Of a stretch of DNA of 8,151 nt, positions 1 through 5,188 are shown piece after piece; within the stretch, counting starts at the first letter, position 1; every line of letters starts with the position of its first letter. Both the position numbers and the translations under genes were made by a program. Under the pieces are notes generated by a model. That model worked only from the letters and a program-made list of their open reading frames with translations, had not been told where the DNA came from and made no database searches. Source of the stretch: Bordetella parapertussis (GTDB lineage: Bacteria > Pseudomonadota > Gammaproteobacteria > Burkholderiales > Burkholderiaceae); assembly GCA_945901665.1 (NCBI GenBank), contig CAMDLJ010000098.1, positions 1 through 8,151 on the forward strand. Reading direction: 5' to 3'.

Positions 1-395
1 CCAATGGGCCCGTTGAACACCTTTTGCTGGTGCTGCGGGTCGCGCACGATGTAGCCAGCGGTGAAGATCGAAAACTCGGGCACCAGTTTGGCAATGTCAA
101 ACGCCGACACCGTGGTCAGCTCCAGGTTGCCGCGTGCCATGGCGGCAGGCTCGGCCCCTTGTTTGAACAGCGAGGCATTGAGGTGTATTTGCACATCAAA
201 TTGGTTGGGTGCCGCTTTGTCCAGCGAATCTTTGAACACCGTCCACATCTTGGCGTGCCAGTCATCGGGCACAGCGGGGGTGGAGATGCGCAGCGGAATT
301 TTGGTTTGCGCCAACAAGGGTGTCAAAGCGCCACACAGAGCCAGGCCCATGAACAATGGGGCCAAGCGGCGGCGTGTCAGGTCAAAACGGGTCAT
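1..395 (-). CDS. TRAP transporter solute-binding protein, DctP type (5' part only)
   Basis: Periplasmic receptor of a TRAP (tripartite ATP-independent periplasmic) carboxylate transporter. It captures an organic acid and hands it to the DctQM membrane pair. About 131 N-terminal residues are inside the window; the gene runs off the left edge, and this family is usually about 320-340 residues. Residues 1-30 look like a signal peptide: MTRFDLTRRR, then a hydrophobic stretch ending LLAQ. The three arginines resemble a twin-arginine motif, but Sec export is equally possible. The mature start (KIPLRIST, then DDWHAKMW and the later GAEPAAMARGNLELTTVSA) matches the DctP pattern of a first beta strand followed by a helix and the 'G..E....G..E' segment. 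The ATG at 393-395 is preceded by AGGAG (401-405 on the complement) at 5 nt spacing. The gene is divergent from the tRNA-Ser gene. Ligand unknown. Family assignment is by pattern recognition. Confidence 0.82.
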   Translation of the reverse strand, partial: MTRFDLTRRRLAPLFMGLALCGALTPLLAQTKIPLRISTPAVPDDWHAKMWTVFKDSLDKAAPNQFDVQIHLNASLFKQGAEPAAMARGNLELTTVSAFDIAKLVPEFSIFTAGYIVRDPQHQQKVFNGPI

Positions 396-474
396 GCGGT
401 CTCCTGGTTTCGGTGGATATGGCCAACCCTTGGGGCGGCATTCAACCCGGATGTTAAGCGCAGACGCCGCTGTG

Positions 475-503
475 CCCTGATAGGTCCTGCACACCCTTAC
501 AAT
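475..503 (+). promoter_or_regulatory. Probable promoter of the tRNA-Ser gene
   Basis: TACAAT at 498-503 matches the sigma-70 -10 consensus in 5 of 6 positions. It is followed by a GC-rich run (GCGCGC, 504-509), the kind of discriminator typical of stringently controlled stable-RNA promoters. The expected start point would lie around 510, giving a leader of roughly 13 nt before the mature tRNA. The -35 region about 17 bp upstream is poor (CCCTGA or CCTGAT). This is inference from motif and position. Confidence 0.45.
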
Positions 504-522
504 GCGCGCTCATTGACCCATA

Positions 523-610
523 GGAAGCGTGGCAGAGTGGTCGATTGCACCGGTCTTGAAAACCGGCAACGGGCAACCGTTCGTGAGTTCGAATCTCACC
601 GCTTCCGCCA
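523..610 (+). tRNA. tRNA-Ser (anticodon UGA)
   Basis: Complete class II (long variable arm) tRNA with an encoded CCA end. The 7-bp acceptor stem pairs GGAAGCG (523-529) with CGCTTCC (600-606), then discriminator G607 and CCA 608-610. The anticodon stem CCGGT/ACCGG (550-554/562-566) closes the loop CTTGAAA, placing the anticodon TGA at 557-559, which reads UCN serine codons. A long variable arm follows, and the T arm carries the invariant GTTCGAATC. The 88-nt length and G discriminator fit serine. It stands alone, with no second tRNA next to it, and is divergent from the TRAP receptor gene. Confidence 0.97.
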
Positions 611-658
611 AGTCAAGAACAATTGCCCTCTCTGGGACCCATCAAGCCGGATTGCTGG

Positions 659-686
659 AAAAAGGCCATGCAAAACCGCAAGGCCT
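659..686 (-). terminator. Intrinsic terminator of the outer-membrane protein gene
   Basis: Read on the minus strand, an inverted repeat begins 5 nt after the stop codon of the beta-barrel gene. AGGCC (686-682) pairs with GGCCT (667-663), a T-T mismatch follows, then TGC pairs with GCA, closing a 6-nt loop. The 3' side runs straight into TTTTT (663-659). This is the standard Rho-independent arrangement. In plus orientation the hairpin is not followed by T residues, so it is unlikely to end the tRNA-Ser transcript. Confidence 0.8.
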
Positions 687-691
687 CTGAA

Positions 692-1636
692 TCACAACCG
701 GTACTCTGCGCCCACGGAGTTGATTTGATGGTTGTTGTAGTTGTATCCGTCGCCCACCGATTTGGTGATGCCCAGTTGGATGTTCAACCGGGGGTTGAGC
801 ATGAAGCCGCTGCTCACACGGGTGACGCGTCGCTCTGAGGTTTTGTCTTCGCCCGCATCCTTTTTGACCGCAAGACCAACATAAATGGTGTTGATCGGGT
901 AATACTTCAGGCCCAACTCCTGTTGGAAGTTGGTTTGGTTGGCGGTCGCGCTGTAGTTGCTTGTACCGATGGCACCATCCAAAACCAAAGAACTGCTGTG
1001 GGACAACTGAACCGCACCGTGAAAACCCACGGAAGTGGATGTCAAGGCTTCGTAATAGCTGCCGGTATAGCTGAAGTTGGTGTTGGTGGTTGTTTTGCTG
1101 CTGGCGCGAACCAAACTGACCGTGGCGCTGGGGCCGATAAAGTAGCCCAAGCTGACCCTTTGTGCTTCAACGCTTTTGCCGATCAATTGCATCGGCGTGG
1201 TTTGATAGAACGTGCCTGACGAGACTTGCGTTTCAAATTCAATTTCACTGACCACGGAGCCACTGTAAATCTTGGTGCCGACCTTGCCCCTTTCTTGACG
1301 GGCATTCACCACGTCTCTTTGATTGATGTTGTAAGGCGTGTAGCTGGCATAGATTTGGTTGACTTTTTGTAGCCAAGGCTGCTCATCAAAAGGTTGGCTG
1401 TAGTCCATTTTGACGGGCGCGAAATAGTGTGTTGCGCTCAACATCAGACCGTTGCCATAAAGGTTGTCTGTGCGCTCGGTATAAATTTCATTGACCGATG
1501 CGCTGCTCCATGCGCTTTGATAGGTTTGGGCTTGCGCGCCCAGCGCCAGTGCGCCCAATGCAACGCTGCCTATGGCCACCATGAGTTGAGCGCCAGTGCC
1601 TTGCACACGGCACAATTTGAATTCTTTAGATTTCAT
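692..1636 (-). CDS. Secreted outer-membrane beta-barrel (porin-like) protein
   Basis: 314-residue protein of unknown specific function, probably embedded in the outer membrane. Residues 1-37 form a signal peptide: basic start MKSKEFKLCR, then a hydrophobic Ala/Gly/Leu stretch, with AQA before the likely cleavage site. The mature part is rich in Ser, Thr, Tyr, Gly and Asn and shows many short alternating polar/hydrophobic stretches typical of transmembrane beta strands. It ends VGAEYRL, with Tyr at the third position from the end and hydrophobics at alternating places, as in a BAM-recognised C-terminal beta signal, though the last residue is Leu rather than Phe. The frame stays open 189 nt upstream, but this ATG is chosen because it gives a clean signal peptide. 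There is no convincing Shine-Dalgarno before it. Monocistronic: its own terminator follows directly. The exact family is not recognised; the YFAPV...P..E..WL segment (residues 71-89) resembles a group of putative betaproteobacterial porins. Confidence 0.75.
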   Translation of the reverse strand: MKSKEFKLCRVQGTGAQLMVAIGSVALGALALGAQAQTYQSAWSSASVNEIYTERTDNLYGNGLMLSATHYFAPVKMDYSQPFDEQPWLQKVNQIYASYTPYNINQRDVVNARQERGKVGTKIYSGSVVSEIEFETQVSSGTFYQTTPMQLIGKSVEAQRVSLGYFIGPSATVSLVRASSKTTTNTNFSYTGSYYEALTSTSVGFHGAVQLSHSSSLVLDGAIGTSNYSATANQTNFQQELGLKYYPINTIYVGLAVKKDAGEDKTSERRVTRVSSGFMLNPRLNIQLGITKSVGDGYNYNNHQINSVGAEYRL

Positions 1637-1642
1637 AAAAAT

Positions 1643-1672
1643 GATCAATGTGGGTTGCCTATTGAGTTGATC
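1643..1672. repeat. Inverted repeat GATCAA-N18-TTGATC before the beta-barrel gene
   Basis: Perfect 6-bp arms, GATCAA at 1643-1648 and TTGATC at 1667-1672, lie 7-36 nt upstream of the beta-barrel ATG, where a ribosome binding site would be expected. It could be an operator or a leader stem that affects translation. Short arms such as these also arise by chance. Confidence 0.3.
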
Positions 1673-1722
1673 GGAAGGAGTGCCGCATGCTTGAGCCACC
1701 CATACCGCGCGGGCCAATAGGG

Positions 1723-1763
1723 TCTGGGAAACCAGATGTCCCAGGCATTTGGGCGGCATGCCT
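1723..1763. repeat. Two adjacent small hairpins in the divergent intergenic region
   Basis: On the plus strand TCTGG-GAAA-CCAGA (1723-1736) is a 5-bp stem with a GNRA-type tetraloop. A second inverted repeat, AGGCAT (1743-1748) and ATGCCT (1758-1763), follows with a 9-nt loop. TAGAAT at 1763-1768 (5 of 6 to the -10 consensus) overlaps its right end and could be the plus-strand promoter for the SOUL gene, but no good -35 is visible. Function is not known. Confidence 0.3.
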
Positions 1764-1780
1764 AGAATGAAGAAACAAAG

Positions 1781-1806
1781 CGCCCACGCCGGCCTGGCCG
1801 TGGGTG
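1781..1806 (+). promoter_or_regulatory. GC-rich hairpin just upstream of the SOUL gene ribosome binding site
   Basis: CCCACG (1783-1788) pairs with CGTGGG (1799-1804), extendable by C1781-G1806 and a G-T wobble, and inside by CC/GG around a GGCCT loop with one bulged C. It ends 8 nt before the GGAGG (1814-1818) that should serve the SOUL start at 1831. If transcription starts near 1775 the hairpin lies within the 5' leader and could affect translation or mRNA stability. There is no T-run, so it is not a clear terminator. Confidence 0.4.
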
Positions 1807-1830
1807 TGTCTTTGGAGGCATTCACTGTTC

Positions 1831-2430
1831 ATGAAAATCAAACTGCTGCTATGCGTTTTCTTATCTTTTGTATGGACATTGCCCACCATGGCCCAAAGCG
1901 TGAGTGAGCCCTCCTATGTATTGCTCAAGAGCGAGCCGCCGTTTGAGCTGCGTGACTACGGTGTTTTGACCGTGGCCGAAACCACCATCGAGGGCGACTT
2001 TGATGTGGCGGGTTCGCTTGGGTTTCGCCGGGTGGCGGGGTACATTTTTGGGAAAAACCAAAACATCAAAGGCGATAGCGAAAAAATCGCCATGACAGCG
2101 CCTGTGACCATGGAGGCCCAAGAACAACAGTGGCGCTTGCACTTTGTCATGCCGCAAGGCTTGACATTGGCCAACTTGCCCAAGCCCAGCGACAGCAGTG
2201 TGCAGTTGCGTGAAATGCCACCGCAACGCATGGCATCGGTGCGCTTCAGCGGCTTGACCACGGCGGCCAGCATTCAACGCCACACCCAAATGCTCAAGGA
2301 TTGGTTGTCGCAGCAGCAGTTGGCATTTGAAGACAAACCTCAAGTGGCCCGCTACAACGATCCGTTCACCCTGCCGTGGAACCGGCGCAATGAAATATTG
2401 ATACCGGTGAAAGCAGGTCCACCGCCTTGA
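1831..2430 (+). CDS. SOUL family haem-binding protein, secreted
   Basis: 199-residue member of the SOUL/HBP family, whose animal members bind haem or other tetrapyrroles; the bacterial role is not established. Residues 1-21 are a signal peptide (MKIKLLLCVF..., ending TMAQ), so the protein should be periplasmic. Family hallmarks follow in order: FELRDY (39-43 region), FRRVAGYIFGKN (65-76), the strongly conserved IAMTAPV (86-92), HFVMP (104-108) and ARYNDPFTLPWNRRNEIL (173-190). Length is normal for the secreted bacterial form. The ATG at 1831 is chosen over the in-frame GTG at 1804 because it starts the signal peptide and has GGAGG at 1814-1818 (12 nt spacing, slightly long). It is the first gene of a likely three-gene plus-strand unit; the next gene begins 49 nt downstream. 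Confidence 0.93.
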   Translation: MKIKLLLCVFLSFVWTLPTMAQSVSEPSYVLLKSEPPFELRDYGVLTVAETTIEGDFDVAGSLGFRRVAGYIFGKNQNIKGDSEKIAMTAPVTMEAQEQQWRLHFVMPQGLTLANLPKPSDSSVQLREMPPQRMASVRFSGLTTAASIQRHTQMLKDWLSQQQLAFEDKPQVARYNDPFTLPWNRRNEILIPVKAGPPP

Positions 2431-2479
2431 ATGAATCCGTCGTTTTTTGATTTGCGCACAACACACTTATTCCAAGCAA

Positions 2480-3136
2480 ATGACAAAAACCTTCGCTGTT
2501 TTCCTGCACCAACCCACGTGCTCAACCGATTCGGTCAATGGGGTGATGGCCGCTTTGTCGCCCATGGCCCGCATCAAGCTGTTCACCATGCACAAAGTGC
2601 TGAATGGTTTTTTTGACGATGTGGACGTGGTGGTGTTCCCAGGTGGGGATGGGGAAGCCACGGCATTTCGCCATGTGCTCAAGCCCAATTTGACGCAAAT
2701 TCGGGCCTTCATGCAGCGCGGTGGCAAGTACCTGGGCATATGCATGGGCGCCTATTGGGCGGATGCATATTATTTTGACTTTCTCAGGGGCACCCGTGCG
2801 GTGCAATACATCAAACGCCCCAAGGCAGACATCCGTGCGTCTTATGGCACCACAGCGCCGGTATTGTGGCGCGATCGCCCTGAGCGCATGTATTTTTACG
2901 ATGGGCCCACCTTTGTGGGGGGGCGCTTTGAAACCGTTGCCACTTATGCCAACGGCGACCCCATGGCCATCGTGCAAGACAACCTGGGTCTGGTGGGTTG
3001 CCATTTGGAGAGCCAGGCCCATTGGTACACCAAAAAGGTGATGCAAGCCCAATGGCATCAAAATACACACCACCCCATGCTGTGGCAATTTGTGGCTGAA
3101 CACTTGTTGCAGCGACGGCAAATGCCATTGTTTTAA
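2480..3136 (+). CDS. BPL_N-type class I glutamine-amidotransferase-like protein
   Basis: 218-residue cytoplasmic protein resembling the BPL_N domain, the amidotransferase-like N-terminal domain of eukaryotic biotin-protein ligase, also found alone in bacteria. DDVDVVVFPGGDGEA (46-60) is the first strand-loop signature. RGGKYLGICMGAYWAD (80-95) contains the nucleophile elbow G-I-C88-M-G, and GCHLES (173-178) supplies a His175-x-Glu177 pair like the Cys-His-Glu triad of class I amidotransferases. The catalytic residues therefore look intact, but substrate and activity are unknown. No biotin-ligase catalytic domain follows. The ATG at 2480 is chosen: the frame is open back to a TTG at 2447, but that extension adds no recognisable sequence. 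The ribosome binding site is weak (AAG in CCAAGCAA). It lies 49 nt after the SOUL gene and 59 nt before the NTF2-like gene, so co-transcription is likely. Confidence 0.82.
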   Translation: MTKTFAVFLHQPTCSTDSVNGVMAALSPMARIKLFTMHKVLNGFFDDVDVVVFPGGDGEATAFRHVLKPNLTQIRAFMQRGGKYLGICMGAYWADAYYFDFLRGTRAVQYIKRPKADIRASYGTTAPVLWRDRPERMYFYDGPTFVGGRFETVATYANGDPMAIVQDNLGLVGCHLESQAHWYTKKVMQAQWHQNTHHPMLWQFVAEHLLQRRQMPLF

Positions 3137-3142
3137 ATCGGC

Positions 3143-3168
3143 GACAGTTCAACCGTTCTTCCACTGTC
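3143..3168 (+). repeat. Inverted repeat GACAGT-N14-ACTGTC in the leader of the NTF2-like gene
   Basis: Perfect 6-bp arms at 3143-3148 and 3163-3168 in the 59-nt gap between the BPL_N-like and NTF2-like genes, ending 17 nt before the AGGAG. No T-run follows, so it is not a convincing terminator. It could be an intercistronic stem or chance. Confidence 0.3.
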
Positions 3169-3195
3169 ACAATGCACTTTTACCCAGGAGAAAAA

Positions 3196-3579
3196 ATGAG
3201 CGACAAAGACACCATTGCCCACATCGAAGCCTTGGACGCCAAGCGTGCCGAATGCATATTGGCCCGCGATTTTGCCGGCCTTGAGCCCTTGATCGCAGAA
3301 GATTTGCGCTATGTGCACTCCAGTGCTGTGTTGGAGAACAAGCAAGAATATTTGGCCAAGTTGTCCAGTGGCCACTACACCTACCGCGCCCTGACAACCG
3401 TGCAACGCGAAATGCGCGTGATCGGTGATGTGGTGCTGGTCAACGGGGATGCGCGCATCGATGTTGAGGTCGGCGGCACAGCCAAATTGGTGATGAGCCG
3501 TTACTTGCAGGTATGGGTCAAGCGCAGCACGGGTTGGCAGATGGCCTCTTGGCAATCGACGCCCATTCCCCAGAAGTGA
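3196..3579 (+). CDS. NTF2-like (DUF4440/SnoaL-type) protein
   Basis: 127-residue cytoplasmic protein of the cone-shaped alpha+beta-barrel NTF2 superfamily. The N-terminal helix (TIAHIEALDAKRAECILARD) precedes the typical LIAEDLRYVHSSAVLENKQEYLAKL (32-56), which corresponds to the family's 'l.dd..yvHs.G....k.e.l..l' pattern. The beta sheet then ends with RYLQVWVKRSTGWQMASWQST (102-122), the usual Y..vW.k..gWq..s.q finish. Members include ketosteroid-isomerase-like enzymes, polyketide cyclases and proteins with no known activity; nothing here decides the substrate. The start at 3196 has an excellent AGGAG (3186-3190) at 5 nt, so the 8-residue upstream extension of the frame is not used. Third gene of the SOUL/BPL_N unit. 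Its TGA abuts the stop of the opposing SDR gene. Confidence 0.85.
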   Translation: MSDKDTIAHIEALDAKRAECILARDFAGLEPLIAEDLRYVHSSAVLENKQEYLAKLSSGHYTYRALTTVQREMRVIGDVVLVNGDARIDVEVGGTAKLVMSRYLQVWVKRSTGWQMASWQSTPIPQK

Positions 3580-4341
3580 TCAAACGCAGCGTGCCCCATC
3601 GACCTCGATGCACACGCCGCTGATGAACGCGGCCTCGTCGCTGGCCAAGTACAAGGCCGCATTGGCCACATCCGTGGCAGTTGAAAACCGGCCCAGTGGA
3701 ATGGTGCTCAAAAACTTTTGACGCCGGGATTCGTCGACAGGGCCGCCTGCAAACTCTGCTGACAATCCCGTGTCGGGGTTGAACACCGGGTTGATGCAAT
3801 TGACGCGGATGTTGTCGGGCCCGAGTTCAGCGGCCAGCGATTTGCTGGTGGTGATGACCGCGCCCTTAGAGCCGTTGTACCAAGTCAGGCCTGGGCGAGG
3901 TCGAACACCAGCGGTAGAGGCGATGTTGATGAACCAACCTGCGCCTTGCTGGCGAAAAACCGGCACGGCATGGACGGTGGAGAGGTAAATGCTTTTGACA
4001 TTGATGGCGTAGACCTGGTCAAACTCTGCCTCAGACACCTCCAGTGCGGGGCGGTTGCGATGCGTCCAGCCGGCATTGTTGACCACGCCATTCAAGCCTT
4101 GGCCGTGGGACTTTGCAAAGTCCACCATGTGCGCCCAATCAGAACTGCGGGTGACGTCTCCCGCACAAGACCATGCTTGGCCACCGCTGGCTTTGATCTC
4201 TTGGCAAACACGATCGGCACGCAGGGGGTCGATGTCGTTGATGGTCACCACAGCCCCTTCTTCGGCCAAGCGCTTGGCAATGCCCTCACCAATGCCGTTG
4301 CCTGCACCGGTGACCAAAATGGATTGACCTTTGACTCGCAT
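3580..4341 (-). CDS. SDR family NAD(P)-dependent oxidoreductase
   Basis: 253-residue classical short-chain dehydrogenase/reductase, cytosolic, interconverting a hydroxyl and a carbonyl group with a nicotinamide cofactor. The Rossmann motif TGAGNGIG is at 11-18. Asp36 at the end of beta strand 2 suggests NAD(H) preference. NNAG is at 88-91, and the catalytic set is Asn114, Ser142 (NIAS), Tyr155 and Lys159 (YNGSK). It ends with the usual FISGVCIEVDGA. Length is normal and all key residues are present. Substrate is not predictable; close patterns occur in glucose 1-dehydrogenase-like and 3-oxoacyl-ACP-reductase-like members. The ATG at 4341 is chosen over a 20-residue longer frame because AAAGG lies 6 nt upstream and the SDR fold starts directly. 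The stop is immediately adjacent to the NTF2-like stop. Confidence 0.93.
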   Translation of the reverse strand: MRVKGQSILVTGAGNGIGEGIAKRLAEEGAVVTINDIDPLRADRVCQEIKASGGQAWSCAGDVTRSSDWAHMVDFAKSHGQGLNGVVNNAGWTHRNRPALEVSEAEFDQVYAINVKSIYLSTVHAVPVFRQQGAGWFINIASTAGVRPRPGLTWYNGSKGAVITTSKSLAAELGPDNIRVNCINPVFNPDTGLSAEFAGGPVDESRRQKFLSTIPLGRFSTATDVANAALYLASDEAAFISGVCIEVDGARCV

Positions 4342-4358
4342 ATGCAACCTTTCTTGTG

Positions 4359-4379
4359 AAAAATGCCATCGCGGGCATT
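4359..4379 (-). terminator. Possible intrinsic terminator/attenuator between the Cys-repeat gene and the SDR gene
   Basis: On the minus strand AATGCC (4379-4374), a 6-nt loop, and GGCATT (4367-4362) form a perfect 6-bp hairpin that runs into a short T-tract (4363-4359). It lies about 70 nt after the Cys-repeat stop and 18 nt before the SDR ATG, so it would separate the two transcription units or attenuate the SDR gene. The stem is short and only moderately GC-rich, so efficiency is uncertain. Confidence 0.45.
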
Positions 4380-4383
4380 GAAG

Positions 4384-4399
4384 GTGGAAATCTTCCCAC
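4384..4399. promoter_or_regulatory. 16-bp near-palindrome upstream of the SDR gene, possible operator
   Basis: GTGGAAATCTTCCCAC has perfect 4-bp GTGG/CCAC ends with further partial symmetry inwards (AA/TT plus a G-T position). It sits 43-58 nt upstream of the SDR ATG, next to TATTTT on the minus strand (4408-4403), a possible -10 box. This is a plausible repressor site, with no independent support. Confidence 0.25.
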
Positions 4400-4449
4400 A
4401 AGAAAATAGGCCATCAGGCTGGGGTTTGCCTGCCCCTGTTGTTGGTACT

Positions 4450-4776
4450 TCAGTTTTTGGGCTTACTGGTGTTGAAAGACCAAATCAAGTTGAATTGTTT
4501 GCTCTTGACAAATGACAGGCAATCAAAGCGGGTGCTGCTGGAAATGATTTTTTCGCAGGTGTAGGAGTTGGGCTGAATCCGCGCCATGCAATAAAGGCGC
4601 TGGTCTTTGGAGGAGATGTCTTCGCAAAAGCGGGGGTTGTTTTGTTCGGCGGCTTCGCACATGAGCCGCATGTCTTTGGTGGGCTTTTTATCGCAGTTTT
4701 CAGCCCATGCAACGTTCAAAACCAAGGCCGAAGCCAGAAATACCCAACGCCATTTATTGATCACTTTTCCGCCCAT
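4450..4776 (-). CDS. Small secreted cysteine-repeat protein
   Basis: 108-residue hypothetical protein. A signal peptide covers about residues 1-25 (KWRWVFLASALVLNVAWA, cleavage before ENC), so the product is periplasmic or secreted. The mature part has six cysteines with strictly alternating spacing, C-x11-C-x10-C-x11-C-x10-C-x11-C, i.e. about two and a half tandem 23-residue units. The x11 segments are alike (KPTKDMRLM, DISSKDQRLY, IISSSTRFD), each with an Arg or Asp-Arg before the next Cys. This suggests a repeat of short disulphide-linked helical hairpins. After the last Cys there is an aromatic/Asn tail. The ATG at 4776 lacks a Shine-Dalgarno. An in-frame GTG at 4764 (MINKWRW...) with purine-rich GGGCGGA before it is an alternative start and also gives a good signal peptide. 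Function unknown. Confidence 0.72.
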   Translation of the reverse strand: MGGKVINKWRWVFLASALVLNVAWAENCDKKPTKDMRLMCEAAEQNNPRFCEDISSKDQRLYCMARIQPNSYTCEKIISSSTRFDCLSFVKSKQFNLIWSFNTSKPKN

Positions 4777-4798
4777 CCGAAAAATCTAGACGGACTTT

Positions 4799-4804
4799 AT
4801 TTTA
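4799..4804 (-). promoter_or_regulatory. Possible -10 box for the Cys-repeat gene
   Basis: TAAAAT on the minus strand lies in an AT-rich stretch about 23 nt upstream of the ATG at 4776. A -35 is only weakly suggested (TTTCAC at 4825-4820, spacing 15). An alternative pairing, TTGGCG (4812-4807) with TAGATT (4788-4783), would start transcription too close to 4776 and would favour the GTG start at 4764. Position and AT content are the only support. Confidence 0.3.
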
Positions 4805-4868
4805 ATCGCCAACCAGCGGGTGAAATGAATATTTTTATGCCCCTGATGAGCGTGTGCATGAAAAAGAT

Positions 4869-5129
4869 TTAAAGATCGCGTGACGATTTGAAGTCGGGTG
4901 GCGGGCGAAACTGTTCGGCCACTGCGCCTTTGATTTTTTGCACCAACAATCCAGTGGTTTCTTGGCGCAGGGTGACCAGCCGCAGACGAATGTATGCAGC
5001 TTGCGCTTTTTGGGGGTCGGCTTCGGCTTCGACCAAGGCCTGCGCCCACAAGCCATCGCGGCGAATGCCTTGTTGCATCTCACGCATCACCATGGCTTGT
5101 AACAGTTCATCAGAGGGTGCGCTGGCCAT
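4869..5129 (-). CDS. Small helical protein of unknown function
   Basis: 86-residue cytosolic protein with no signal peptide or membrane segment. Its composition (Ala, Gln, Glu, Arg and Leu rich) predicts two or three long helices: SDELLQAMVMREMQQGI, LWAQALVEAEADPQKAQAAYIRLRLVTL and ETTGLLVQKIKGAVAEQF. The segment 'D.LWAQALVEAEADPQKAQAAYIRLR' looks like a conserved motif of small proteobacterial proteins, but I cannot name a family. The ATG at 5129 has only a weak purine stretch upstream (GAAAGA). The gene starts 59 nt after the stop of the dehydrogenase gene on the same strand and is probably the last gene of that operon. No clear terminator is visible in the 92 bp after it. The clean Pro-Pro-Pro/Asp C-terminus argues against a degraded gene. 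Confidence 0.62.
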   Translation of the reverse strand: MASAPSDELLQAMVMREMQQGIRRDGLWAQALVEAEADPQKAQAAYIRLRLVTLRQETTGLLVQKIKGAVAEQFRPPPDFKSSRDL

Positions 5130-5170
5130 AAGGTCTTTCAGTGGGGGAAGGGTGAGGTGGTCTCAGGACT

Positions 5171-5187
5171 GGCGGTGCTGTGCCGCC
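5171..5187 (-). other. Hairpin directly after the dehydrogenase stop codon
   Basis: GGCGG and CCGCC (5-bp arms, 5187-5183 and 5175-5171 on the minus strand, plus a wobble pair) close a 5-nt loop 1 nt after the stop of the dehydrogenase gene. There is no T-run, so it is not a standard terminator. An intercistronic stem of this kind could protect upstream mRNA or lower expression of the small distal gene. The structure is visible; the role is inference. Confidence 0.35.
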
Positions 5188-5188
5188 G

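Noticed and set aside
523..610. tRNA-Ser gene as an integration (att) site
   Set aside because: No integrase gene and no repeat of the tRNA 3' end could be found elsewhere in the window.
24..728. Plus-strand open frame of 234 codons crossing the TRAP gene and the tRNA
   Set aside because: It runs antisense through the TRAP receptor and straight through the mature tRNA-Ser, which real genes do not do.
1861..2466. 201-codon minus-strand frame opposite the SOUL gene
   Set aside because: It is a shadow of a clearly conserved SOUL coding sequence and shows no family features.
2522..3121. 199-codon minus-strand frame opposite the BPL_N-like gene
   Set aside because: Low-complexity His/Gly-rich translation antisense to a gene with an intact nucleophile-elbow motif.
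2480..3136. BPL_N-like gene as a complete biotin-protein ligase
   Set aside because: The protein ends after the amidotransferase-like domain, and no ligase catalytic motif is present.
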